Assembly (NCBI RefSeq): GCF_040436345.1 | Contig: NC_133220.1 | Coordinates: 37,914,664-37,978,663 of the forward strand | Direction of reading: 5' to 3' | Source: Pagrus major | Lineage: Eukaryota > Chordata > Actinopteri > Spariformes > Sparidae | DNA length: 64,000 nt | Shown: piece after piece, positions 47,201-59,314 of the stretch | How positions within the stretch are numbered: position 1 is the stretch's first letter | Layout: every line of letters starts with the position of its first letter | The notes under the pieces: model-generated | Database searches by the model: none | What the model saw: only the letters and a program-made list of their open reading frames with translations | Told to the model about the DNA's origin: nothing | Program-made: the position numbers and the translations under genes

Positions 47201-47439
47201 CAGCTTGCATCATTGGTGTTGCATTACTGCCATCTTCTGGAGGTAGTTAACTCCGTCAGTGTCCGCGAAGTGGCTTGAAAGATTGCCCTCCTGTCATATT
47301 TTTAAAGATACAGATTTGAAATCGTATTTGACTTGATCTGAAAAAACTGAAATTGGCAAAGACTATTAGACTATTTAGAAATGTCTAATTTACTCCTTTT
47401 ATTTAGCAGACCTATAAATTCTAGATTATGTTTTGTTTG

Positions 47440-47960
47440 TTGTTGTTTGTTGGTGTCAGCTACAAAACCCTCCCACGTCTTTCCTTTGGCCTGTCAGATC
47501 ATATTTCTCTGCTTTTTCTGCCTTCATACTCTCCATTGATAAAGAGGGTCAAACCATCAGTAAAAACTGTTGTGTGTGGACAAATGAAGCTACAGCAGCC
47601 CTACGGGACCGTTTTGAGTGCACAGACTGGCAAATATTCAGAGACGCTGCCACTCATGATAACAACATCAGTCTTGAGGACCCAGGACAGGAAGGCCTGA
47701 TCCTCGAGACTGATGTTGTTATCAGTGGGTAATTAAAATTGCACAGAACATCGCTTGTACATAATTACAGAGCATCAGTGACATTGGTGAAGTGAGATGT
47801 CTGCACAGAGGATACTAAAAGACAACACCAACCCCAGCCACAGTCTGTTCACCCTGCTGCCATCTGGCAAAAGATACAGTATCTGCTGCTGTACCACCAG
47901 ACAGCAGCTTCATTCCCAAGATCGTGAGACTCCTGAGCTCATCCATAACACTTATTGCCA
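47440..47960 (+). mobile_element. Internally deleted LINE fragment
   Basis: 47440-47700 encodes, across two frames, LSFGLSDH and SPLIKRVKPSVKT and then RDRFECTDWQIFRDAATHDN, the end of the endonuclease and the linker of a Rex1/L2-type LINE. At 47797-47960 the RT C-terminus appears (NPSHSLFTLLPSGKRYSICC). The whole RT between them is missing. The end piece resembles the matching part of the LINE at 41512-43234. Confidence 0.65.
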
Positions 47961-49832
47961 ACACACATTGCCAAAAAAAAAGTATTATTTTTTATTAATT
48001 TACTGTACAGACTGTGGCAGCCTTCAAGGTAAATATCATTTTCATATTCAAAGGTTATAATGAAACATTGATGCAATAGTCCTGGGAAAGAGAGACTGGT
48101 AATGGGTGTAGCAAGCTAAGCTGTAATATTGTGAAAAAACTGTAGCTGCATGCAATGACTAAATTCCTCAAGCATAGAAATAGCAAATGAAGTTTTCCAT
48201 TGTTACAACGATGTCTTTTGTCATTAAAACTATTAAAAAAGTACCTGAAGTTGCATTTACATGGTATGTGAAGGCAACATGCAGTTAAAAACTGTCTTTA
48301 ACTTTCTTTCTTTACAAACAACTTTGCCCAATGATCAGTGCTGAAATAATTTGTTGATTGACATAAAATTAACAAGAATTTTGATATCGGATGTATATTT
48401 TATATTGGCAGAATGCCAAACATTTGCTGTTTATGAGTTAATTGTAAGGATTTGCTGCTCCTCTCTGTTTGATATAATTTTTAAATTTATATAGTTTGCT
48501 TTTGGAGTGTTGCTCAGGCAATAAAAAGCAATATGAAAATGTTACCCAGGGTTTTGAGAGATTGTAATGAGAATTTCTGTCTTGTTTCTAATATTTTCTA
48601 GACTTAACAATTAATCAAAAACAAACATAAACAGATTGATGGATAATATAAAATAACTGTTAGTCAATGCGGCTTTAAATGCTATGTACTGTGTTTCAGT
48701 GACCTCAATTCTACCACCTAAGTCATTTTCTGTTGTACATGTGCATAAACCTTATTTTACCTCACAAAAGTAGGCCTACACTCATCATGACCCAGCAGGG
48801 GGTGCACAAGTACAGCATCTCAATGATATAAATAAAGAAAAGCTGTAAGCTTCTGCCCAGGTTTTGATCTGTTCTGATGCTATAAAAACAAAACTGCAGT
48901 TTGTAAGCTTACTTAAGCATTTTGCTGAGCTACATGCAGAACACAGCAGCTGAGACTGTGTAATAGTAAACAGACAGACAGGGGCGATAATTATGGATTA
49001 CAGTTTGACAGGTATGCACACCTTGTTTGGCAGCTGGTAGTAGTTGGTGATGAAGACAAAAGTGGGGCATGAGACTGATTTTCTTCAGCTACTGAAAAGG
49101 CATAAGTGAAAATGTAAGTGGATATAGGCCTCCAGCAATTCAGCAGCCACCCACACACAGTCTCTCAGTTGCCACCTCCTGCGATTTGGCTCATCAGTTC
49201 AAATGCTGGCCAAAAAGACAGAAATGTAGTGTCATACAGAAGATGCGTCTGTTCAAGAGATACACCCATTCACATTCTACCTCTGTTATTTATCATTTCA
49301 TGTGCAAGAAGGGACAGATTCAAACACTAGTGAGTATAAATATTTACCTTGGAATCTTCAATCTAGGACTGTGACTTGAAAGAGATTGTCAATGGCAGTG
49401 TGCAGAGGCAAACAACATCACAGTCCTCACAAAATTAGGTAAAGAGCGGGGAACTATCTGTTTCAAGTGACAGAAAATGAGTTGTTGCATGATGGCATTT
49501 TTGAACATTTATGGTATAATTTATATCATAACAAATATTAGTGGTATGACTCTTTTTTGTCAGATAATTCCACTCTATGGCTAAAAATACATGAATATAA
49601 GCCAAATAAATGTCTATGTAACTGCAACATAACAATGCAGAGGGTTCAGCAAGGAGACCAGAATGAGTGGGACAACACTTTTTATTAGTATATGGTCCCT
49701 GCTGACCATCAGCTGTAAAACTTGACTCAACTTTGTATCCTAGTAACCTAAGTAAACCAAAATATAATCTATCAACAACATTAAGTTCCTGCTGACTGTT
49801 TTGGAGAAGACATATGTAGAAATGAAAAATGG
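47961..49832. other. Intergenic interval between cstf1 and znf831
   Basis: No gene or repeat recognised; AT-rich with short frames lacking domains. Confidence 0.35.
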
Positions 49833-50123
49833 GGGCGGCTGTAGCTCAGTGGGTAGAGCAGGTGACCAGCAACCAGAAGGTCACTGGTTCAAACCCCGGC
49901 TCCCCTGGGTGGAACCGAGCCACATGCCGAAGCATCCTTGAGCAAGATACTGAACCCCGAAATTGCTCCTGGTGCGCAGTTGGCACCTCTGCCGTCAGAA
50001 AGGGGCGACTCGTCCAGGGATATACCCTGGCCTCCGCCCATATGAAAACTGGGATTGGCTCCAGCAACCTCCGCAACCCCCCTGAAAGGGGGGATAAAGC
50101 GGTCAAGAAAATGAGATGAGATC
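49833..50123 (+). mobile_element. tRNA-derived SINE
   Basis: The head GGCTGTAGCTCAGTGGGTAG carries the Pol III box A and GGTTCAAACCCCGGC box B, 35-40 bases apart as in a tRNA. A body follows with CATGCCGAAGCATCCTTGAG and TACTGAACCCCGAAATTGCT, ending in an AAGAAAATGAGATGAGA tail. It is related to the SINE half at 13060. A functional tRNA is excluded because the sequence runs on without a terminator and no proper acceptor-stem pairing is visible. Confidence 0.8.
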
Positions 50124-51722
50124 TGTAGAAATTGGTGTAGACTATAGACAATCTATGATTTAAAAATATTTAATCTGACTCACTCTCTAAAAACATGCAA
50201 GCATGTCTGAAACTATACCTCCAACATGCAGGACTGTGAGCCGTATGAGGATAGTAGAAAACATGCGTGGTTGGTGGTGTCTTGTTACCATGTCAACACA
50301 AAGCATGCTCTCAGTGGGCCAGCCTGCAGTTGCCTTGGAGACCAGCTCGAGTCTGAAGCTGTGAAATGATATAAAAACTATTTGTTTTCTCTGAGCAGAT
50401 GTCAGCTGATGGTCGATCCCAAACGATGACATTCTGTTAAAAAAATCTGAGCTTTGAAAACATCACTTACATCACAGGTGTTGAGAGTAGGAATATGTTT
50501 TCCATTCAAGTTCAACATTTATTCACATTTAAGAAAACAGAATAAACTAAACTACTAAAATAATTTTGTATTAACAATGGATCAAATGACTAAGTGTAAT
50601 ATGAATGCAGCCTTTTCGCATCGACCTACGGAGAATTATCACTGACTTTTCAGTTGCCCTCAGCTCCATTGAGCGTTTAAGCTTTCTTTACTCTCTTGGT
50701 TCAGTTTCGGTGCTGTCACCAGCTTCTTTTCAAGCAGCAGTATTCTGAGCCAGATATTTTTCTCAGGAGTTGTTGGAGACTAAATAAGAGGTAAAAGAGT
50801 GAATTCTGACTCATACATTCATCAGTCAGCCAGACATATATCTTGCCTGGCCAGGCAGCTGGATCCATGAGATCATGCGATCCAATTAACCCATCTTTCT
50901 CAGGCTTCAAGCTTTGTGCTTATGCTTGAACACATAGTGGTTGAACCAATCAGTGCGCTTTGAGTAACTACTGGCAGCTACAGGCATGATTAATTATATC
51001 ATAGCAAGCCATGTGAGGCCACCTGCAACGTGTAAGGTACCCAGTGAGAACATAATCAGACAACCTTCCCAGCCAGGGTGTTTATTTTCTTTCGGCCCAG
51101 AAAAGTACATCATGATATTCCAGTTGTGTCTTTGTCAGGTTGGTTATGGGATGGCATGGGACAAAAAGTGGGTATGTTTGTGAAAACGTATGTGTTGCAT
51201 TTGTCTTTTGATGCTGTCATGAACTTTATAAAATAGCAATGATCTGCCCATTAACAATTAGGTCAAACAAACAAGCTGGTTGTGTACAAATTTGGGGTCA
51301 AATTTCTCCTGTAGGTGTTACTTTATGGACACGGAACATTGACTGATTTGGTTTTACGGTACTTTGTGAGGGAAACTGATCATTTGCTGCTGTACTCTTT
51401 GACAAGTTGAGGAAAACAATATCCTTAGGATTTTTCAGATTCCTTAAATAAGACATTTTGATTTTTAAAAATGGCTAATGTACTACTGTGTGCAGTGTGA
51501 ACTAATATACCCATGCAAAAGGATAATATTGCAATGGGGGCTGTGGTAGGAGGTGGGAAATTCACTCACAACTCATCCATTTGTTCTCTGCCTGAGAGAG
51601 TGAGAGCTGTGCAGTGCACTTGCTGCCAAGCTGCAATATCAACATTAGCTGTGCTGCACCCTTGTCTATGTGGGTGTATGAAATACAGTGCGTGGGAGGA
51701 GGTAGGTAGGTGGGAGACCGAG
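50124..51722. other. Upstream flank of znf831
   Basis: No gene or repeat recognised. Confidence 0.3.
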
Positions 51723-51788
51723 TATATAAGTGAGCCAGATACCGCCTCAAACTGTTGATGGTAAAGTCAGTCAGTCAGCTTGTTGAAG
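51723..51788 (+). promoter_or_regulatory. TATA box and putative non-coding exon 1 of znf831
   Basis: TATATAAG at 51723-51730 is followed about 25 bases on by a short exon-like stretch ending TTGTTGAAG at 51788 before a consensus donor gtaagc. Position upstream of znf831 on the same strand supports its use as a promoter and 5' UTR exon, but no transcript evidence is available. Confidence 0.45.
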
Positions 51789-52024
51789 GTAAGCTTGCCT
51801 CTGTAATTGCACTTCCTCTTCCAAACAGTCGCTTTCACTTCTGCACAACACTTTGTATCACCCTTTTAATCCCTCCATCTGTGCTCAGGGCCTCTGCTCT
51901 CGTAATCTATGTTTTCAACTTGTCTTCCGGAAGTCTTTGTTTAACAGCCACACACCCACCCAGCCACCCAGCCAGCCCTTCTCCTTCCCTCACTCTCCTC
52001 CTCTCTGCCTCACCACTTTCATAG

Positions 52025-52237
52025 TACATCTTCTCTCTCATTTGCATTTGTTCCGCTTCCTCGTGACAAGAAATTATTCTGTCAAAGAGCTGTGCAAGAG
52101 AATCAGATTGGAGAGGAGCACACAGTCTGGATGTCAGAACAGATTGAAATGAGCAGGTACACTGAGGATGTGGCCGTTCAGTGGAAAAGACTTTCTAAAC
52201 TGGATAACTGTTGATGATTGAAGTGCAGAGCAAGAAG
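52025..52237 (+). other. Putative 5' UTR exon 2 of znf831
   Basis: A polypyrimidine tract and CACTTTCATAG precede the block, and CAAGAAG followed by the strong donor gtaagtgac ends it at 52237. An octamer ATTTGCAT lies at about 52040-52047. The acceptor choice is uncertain. No long ORF, as expected for a UTR exon. Confidence 0.4.
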
Positions 52238-53749
52238 GTAAGTGACTTCCACTGTTCCTACTCTCTCTTCTTAACTGTTGCACCTGAGTTTTGACCTAGT
52301 AATGGCACGTTCTGGTTCTTTTTAGTATTGTTCTTACCTAACTGTGTGATCCCATTTCAAATGTTCCCTTTACAAGATCAGAACAAGTCAGTAATGAGAT
52401 TAATAGAATAGACAAGATGAAACAAGAAATCGTCTCACAGTGAAAGAAATCAGAAAAATCTCGAGAGTCCTCCTTTTTATTTACATTTTGATGCTTGCCA
52501 TTTTTGCTGATGCTTATTCTGACTGTAAGCAGAAGCTGTTTTTCAGTACAGTTTGACCTCTTTTTGAACCCATCCCACCCAGGACACACTTGTGCACAGT
52601 TTTAAGTAACTACAAGTCCTTGTAGAAAAAAAGCTCTTCTTAATGATTCAAACTGCACTGCCTTTGTATTTCTTGATAGAAGTACAGCATGTAACAAAAT
52701 GACAAAGTTACATAGCTGTAAGGAAGTGAAAGGACATAACAGTGAGAGTGTATCAGTTCCCATGTAAATAATGATTTTAAATTTAAAAAACAGTGCTTCT
52801 GTTTTTAATAGAGAACTCACTTGAATATAACAGAAACTTTCCTCACTTCACAGCACCACAAAAAGTATCTAACGTGGGTGTAGTCATGCTGTAACTAACA
52901 GAGTGTGCTCCATGCCAACTGTACCCCTGTGGTTGAATTATGCAAAATCACAATACATAAATAAGCCGCATCACAGCAACAGGAAATGAAATGTGCTTAA
53001 CCTAATATGAAGCCATTTATGTTTTATGTAGGTAGTTTTATGCTTTGATTTGATTACTGCATAAATTTGACAGGAGATAAAGCCACTGCATTCTGCTATA
53101 AACAACAAGGCTTTGCCATTCAATTGGTGCAGACTGGTGGCAGAGGCAACAGCTAATGTCAGCACACATTTCAATTAGGTAGATTAAAGCCTCTGCTCTA
53201 CTGTGGGAGAATCTGATCTCATTCCCTCACCCCTTTCCTAATGTGAGTCAGTCTCCTACATCACCTCCTGCTTCTCCCTACTGTATATAAACATTTCTCT
53301 CCATGTTTGTGTCTCATATATGTCCATTGCATGCATAAAAACATATCTTGAGTTATATTCAAGTACCACCTGCTCTTGAAATGAAACATTAGAGAATGCT
53401 TCTATTCTTCTCTGCGCTCTGTAACCATGGGTATTATTGCTCATGACAAAAATAATATCACTGAGATAGATAGAGGAGAAATCCAAATTGGATTAATTGC
53501 TTTATTAGCCATCTGTCCTAAAGGGTACTGCATGTCTATTATCATTAACTGCTTTAGTACATTCATTAACTGCTTTAGTACATTTATTATCCATTGCTTT
53601 TATTTGTTCCACTGGAACAATGACAAAATATTCTTATATTAGGAATGAACTTTTCAAGACCTAGAAACATCCACGCTCCCATAGACAGATCTGCCCCGTT
53701 TGATCCATGGCAAAGCAGAGGTGTAATGCAATATGTTCTTATCTTACAG
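52238..53749 (+). other. Probable znf831 5' intron
   Basis: No ORF or repeat recognised; ends in an acceptor ATCTTACAG at 53741-53749. A small duplication AACTGCTTTAGTACATT occurs at about 53548 and 53568. Confidence 0.4.
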
Positions 53750-53797
53750 GTAATTAGAGACCTGGCACTAGTACATCACGACAGCAGCAGTGTTACC

Positions 53798-56700
53798 ATG
53801 GAGACTGGCAAGCCAGGATTGGCGCATGCTCCAGTGCACATCAACTCTGTAGCAGCGCAGACAGAGAAAAGGATGGACATCCAGGCCCCGCTGACGGCTG
53901 TTTACATCCACACAGTGCCTGCTCTACCAGCGCAGCCTTACCCCCAGCCTCCTGCAGCTGCCCGGGAGCCAGCCACACTCCATCTGGCCATGCCACCGCT
54001 TTACTCCAAGGAGACGCTTCCCTTTCTTACACTCCATATTGCTGGTGGGCTGCAATCTCAGCCTGGATTGAGTCTGGCAGCTGCTTCTCCTGCAGCTAGA
54101 CCCAAGTCGTCAGGAAAGCATGTGTGTCCTCACTGTGGACGGGACTGTATGAAGCCCAGTGTGCTAGAGAAGCATCTCCGCTGCCACACCGGGGAGCGGC
54201 CTTATCCTTGCACTACTTGTGGAATTTCTTTCAAGACTCAGAGCAACCTCTACAAACATAAGCGTACTCAGGCTCATGCCCGCCTCTCATCTGAGTCAGA
54301 ACAGAGCAGTCTGGGCAGCCTAGAAAGCATGTCCAGCTCCAGAGAGACTTGTACCTCCAGTTTGTCTCTGGATGAGCGCAGCCAGGAGTCAGGCAGCAGA
54401 GAAAAGGAGGCCACACAACCCACTGCTGAGGTCAACTGTCCAGCCAGTCCTGCAAAAGTCTGCTCTGTAAAGACGCATGGTGCTGTTGGTGAACAGAATG
54501 AGTTGACCCCTACAGATCACAAGACCAAAGAACCAAATGAAAGTGGAAAACTAACAATAAAAGGGGAAAAACAGAATCTGGAAAATGAAAAACCTCCACT
54601 AACTGCCAGTCGACATCTTCCCCTTCAGAGACAGGAGGCCACTCTGTTCTCCAAACAGTGGGAGAGCTCTGTAGCCAGAGGGAAATCGCAGAGCCATGAA
54701 AGCACCGACTCAGGCTTCAGTGAGAGCAGTGACCACAACCCAAGCCCCGGCAGCATTTTACCTGATCACAGTATGGATTCCCTCACTGAATCCACCAAGG
54801 AGCGTGTTGAAGAAACCACCAGCACGCAAACACTGTCACAACCAGGCCAAGGCCGGCAGGAAGCCAAAGACACTGCAAGGAAGCAGGAGCATAAGACACT
54901 GGAGGAGCGTATATCTAAGCTTATTTCGGATAATACAGCTGTTGTGGAGGACAAACAGCTGGAGAATGTAAGGCCGAGGAAGACAGTTCTGTCGAAACAG
55001 GGCAGTATCGACCTCCCTATGCCTTACACATACAAGGACTCCTTTCACTTTGACATGAGGATCAGTAAGGCTCTGAATGTTGGGCTACAAAGAAACAGGA
55101 AGCCCGGCTACTACAGCTCTGTGCCCACTCAGCACTCCACCACCATGGAGCATGCGCCCTTAACCCGAAGCAACTCCCTCCCTTTCAGTGTTACCCTCCT
55201 GCAGCCTGAGAGGAGCAGCCAAACCTCTTCCTTCCAGAGTGATTATGGAACACTTGTCCGGAGGGGAAGCTCTGGCCAGATCAATCCAACAGGTTTCACA
55301 ATGAAACCTGTAAACCAGCAGTCATCCACCCACCGCCCACTGGTCCGGCAGACAGCCGTAGACTGCAACCACGCAACAGATGGTCTCTTCATGAATTCAT
55401 CTGTGGAGGAGGCGTGCACCGGCAGTCTCAGCTGCGATGGGGATGGTGGTGACATTTGTGGAGAGCCAAGCAATAGAAAGTTCCGCAGGAAGAAAGCACA
55501 AAAGTTTGCCTACAACAAGTGGTACATGTATGGGGGAGGGACATTTAAGAAGCTCTACATTGCAGAGAAAGGTGGTGAAGACAATGTTATCAAAGGTAGG
55601 AAATGTTCAACGAACCCAGCACATGAGGCTGTTCAAAAGAGGCCGTTGGTCCACAAGGAGTCCGGGGCAACAACAAGCTCAACAATGATCTTTACTAGCA
55701 GCAGTACAACAGTGTATCGTCCAGACTACCCTAATTCCAAACTATCCCTTGGCTCTACTGTGGATTTTAAAACTAAGCAGCTTCATACAGGCAGCTCTCT
55801 CAAGAGTCCACTCCCAAGAAATCTGTCTTTGTCAATACTGCCATTACCTATAACTGGATCACTGGTTAGCCACAAAACAACAAGTATGAGCAGAGCAGAG
55901 GATGTGAGACTGACAAATGAAGATAAACATACCGACTCCAGCTTGCAGCTCTGTGGAGCCCATATTCCTTCTGACAGGAAAAAGCAGAAAACAGATGACA
56001 AAATAATTTGCCCCCTGGAGATGGAGACTAACCCAAACACAGTGACTCACTTGCCTTCCTCTGTCACCAGTAGTGCACCTCAGCAGGATACAAATCTCAG
56101 TTATATCAACCCTGAAAAAAATGTAAAACATACTCAAGTGAAAGGAGCTCTCTTCCCACCATGCATAATCAATGCAAATACGCCGTCTGTTAGCACCTCG
56201 CCAGCCACTTCCACCCCCTCCACTGCCAAGACCAGCTTCCTGCCTAAGTATCAGCTAAAGTTACCCAATGCTGTGGAAGCTGATTCAAATCCTTCACTGC
56301 AGGTTCTGGATAAACCAACAGGGGCTGATGGCTGCAATTTCATCTCTACTCAGTCATCTTCTCACACTCAACAAACCCCAATCTCAGTCACAACTTCTGA
56401 AAAGAAATGTCCTGATCCGGTCACCTCACTGTTGATGCAGAGCTGTGATATTAAAAAGACAAATGCTTTCAGCTCCACACAAGGCCAGTTTTTCTTGCCT
56501 TTCACAGCCAAAACCCTTTGTCAGGCTGAAAAATCAACGCTCAATAAAAATGCGACATCTACTCTGGCTGAGGTGCACAGGCAATTTGCAGCAACCACAA
56601 TAACCACAACCTGCCTACAAGGTTATCAAGCAGGATTATGCAGCACTTCAATACAGCACTCAAAATCTGGAGGGGGCTTAGGACCTACGCAGGTACCCAG

Positions 56701-59271
56701 ACCTGTTGCACCCGTGGTTGCAAACTTCACTGCAACACCTACCATAACCGCGGCAAACAGACATCAGACATCTGCTGCCACCATTATAGCTTTCTCACAA
56801 GATCAACCTCACCCTTACTCTACTCTGTCACACACTCAACTCTCAGCTACATCAGACCAGTTAAGTCATGTAAATGCCAGCTCAAACACCCCAGTTGTAC
56901 CGTGTCAAGTCATACCGTTTGACCAGATGCAGCCAGCTTCTCAGAACGTGTTTCATGTTCACACAGCAGACCTCCAGATCTGCCTGCAGATCATATCTGA
57001 CGAGCAGCTGGCTCTCATTGAACCCCAGATTGAGAGGCCAGCAGGTAGCACCCTCTTACAGACACATGGTGTGGATGCTGTGATCCAGAATAAAGCTCAA
57101 AGCTCTGTCACCATGGAAAGCAGCGAGGGAAATGACTATCAACAGTCAAGACATCAGAAAGAGTCGGACCAAAGTGAGTCTTTACACATAGTGAACATGG
57201 AGGGAATAAAACCTCCACTGTCTGTACAGTTTGGAAAAGCAGAGCCAAATCTCAACAGTAATTCTACTCAGGCTACAGTATCTGCTGAATCAAAGACTCC
57301 TGAAGCACTTGGCTTGTCGTGGCGCTCACATAAATACAGTCATACAGTCACAGAGACTCAGAGCTGTATGGGCAATATTATGTCAACTGCTGCTTCACTC
57401 AAAGGTGTAAAGTCAGGAGGAAGTCAAACCTCAGAGGAGGAACATGCCCTTTCTCTGAACCATTGTGCTGACGAACAACTTTCGCTAGACAGGAGGGTCA
57501 GCCAAGGTGGAGTGGTCTCTCAAACACTCTCTGGCCAACACAAGCTCAGCAGGAACTCTCTCTCTCTTGGCACAGTAAATCAAAATAACATGAGAATTCA
57601 AATACTGAGAAAAGAACTAAAACAAAAAAATCAAGGAACCACATGTAATGTAGGCACAATGAATGCCAAGGGTGAAGCTTCTTCACACAAGAGCAGCAAG
57701 TTACAAAGTGGAGAAACCCAGCACATTCAGGCCTCCAGTTCTGCATGTGGTGATGACCTCTTTGGCTCAGTTTCTTCATTTTTCATCAATAAATGCAAAA
57801 CTCTGCGACAGCTGAACCCACAAGCATCAATCAACTGCAATAATCCAATGGAATCTACATCATCAGAGGGTCTGAATTCATCTAAACATGCAGACATGGG
57901 AAGTGACAGGGTGAGCCCTATGGACAATTCTGCCCCTCCACAGGAAATATCTCTAAGTGATATAATCCGCTCAGCCCACTCAGAAAAACAACTTGGTCAA
58001 TTTGCTTCAGTGTCTTCTAACATCCAGGTGGAGAGACCCAAAGACATCCCAGCTATGTGCATAAGTATTCAGAGCCCTACTACAGGTGAATATGACTATT
58101 TTAGTTAAATGAAGTACTGGAATATACAGTGCAGTGTGTGATTTTTTGTCATTGACTTGGCTCTGTACTCCAGCACATTGGATTTAGACACACATTGTGT
58201 AAAAACTGCCACAAGAGGTCTATTAATTAAAACAATGACGTTGTGAAGTAGTGTTGGATCATAGGAATTGTTGTCTTCAGTTTTCTGACGTGTTTTAGAA
58301 AAGAGGACGAGGTAATGTTTTAAAGTTTTATTCACATTGAGTTTGCTAACTTCCCTACTCACTCTCTGATGTACCATTGATGTTTCCCTGTAATTTAGAG
58401 TGACAGGTGTCCAACTCAAATGCACCATTACCTTTCTCTGCTGTGAACACTGCTGGAAACATTTGGAATAACTCAACAAAATATGTAACAAAGGTGTAGA
58501 TGTCTATGGATATTTTAATGCAGAATTGTTACATATTATATCTTTAAAAATATACAATGACTATGAGGCTTAACAGCTGACTGTAAAGATGTTTGTTCAC
58601 ATCCATACTGGGCTAACAATGTAGCAATGACCCTAAACACGCAACCAAAGGTTTTAGGGGCAGTCATCAGGGGTGTCGAACTTAAGTGAAAAAGGGGACT
58701 GAGTATACAGGGCCCTCAAGGGAGGAGGGCCCACAAATATACTAGAATGAATAGCTATATGGATTAGGGAAGGGGCCTATGGAGAATGTACAGGGTACAG
58801 AATTTTGAGCTACATCCAGTCAGTAATATGTTTTGCTTCCATCTGATCATGTATTTCGCTGGGGAAGACCAGGCTGTTGGCAAAAAAAGATTCCAAAATA
58901 CAAGCCTGAATTTTCATGGCCCCAGGTTCTGTCTTGTAGAAGGGCCCTGTGTCAAGTTTTAGTATCTTCATTTGGTTTATATCATGTTGACATGGTACAT
59001 ATTTCTATAAATATTTGTAGTGTGAGGATACAATGTACAGAGAGAAGGTGGTGTTGGTGGTGGTGCCCTATGGCCCGAAGTGAAAGTAAATCGCCCAAAG
59101 ATTTGCTGAGAAGTTATAGTGATAACATTTTAATAACATTATTGTAATTTTTTAGAGTAAATATATGTGTAAAAAGGGCTATAATTACTGTTGTTCTGGT
59201 GAGGATGCAAACAGTGTCAGGTTAACAGAGCATTTTTCAGGTTCCTGTCCAATGTCCTGGAGTAAAGAGAC

Positions 59272-59314
<43 letters not shown>

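Noticed and set aside
49846..49905. tRNA gene with box A and box B
   Set aside because: The sequence continues into a SINE body and tail, lacks clear acceptor-stem pairing and a T-run terminator, and is related to the SINE half at 13060.
53645..53797. ATG at 53645 as the znf831 start
   Set aside because: A good acceptor at 53741-53749 and a Kozak-like ATG at 53798 make the upstream 51 codons intronic.
58105..58491. 128-codon minus-strand ORF after the znf831 giant exon
   Set aside because: Lies in the znf831 intron within a dispersed repeat, with no domain.
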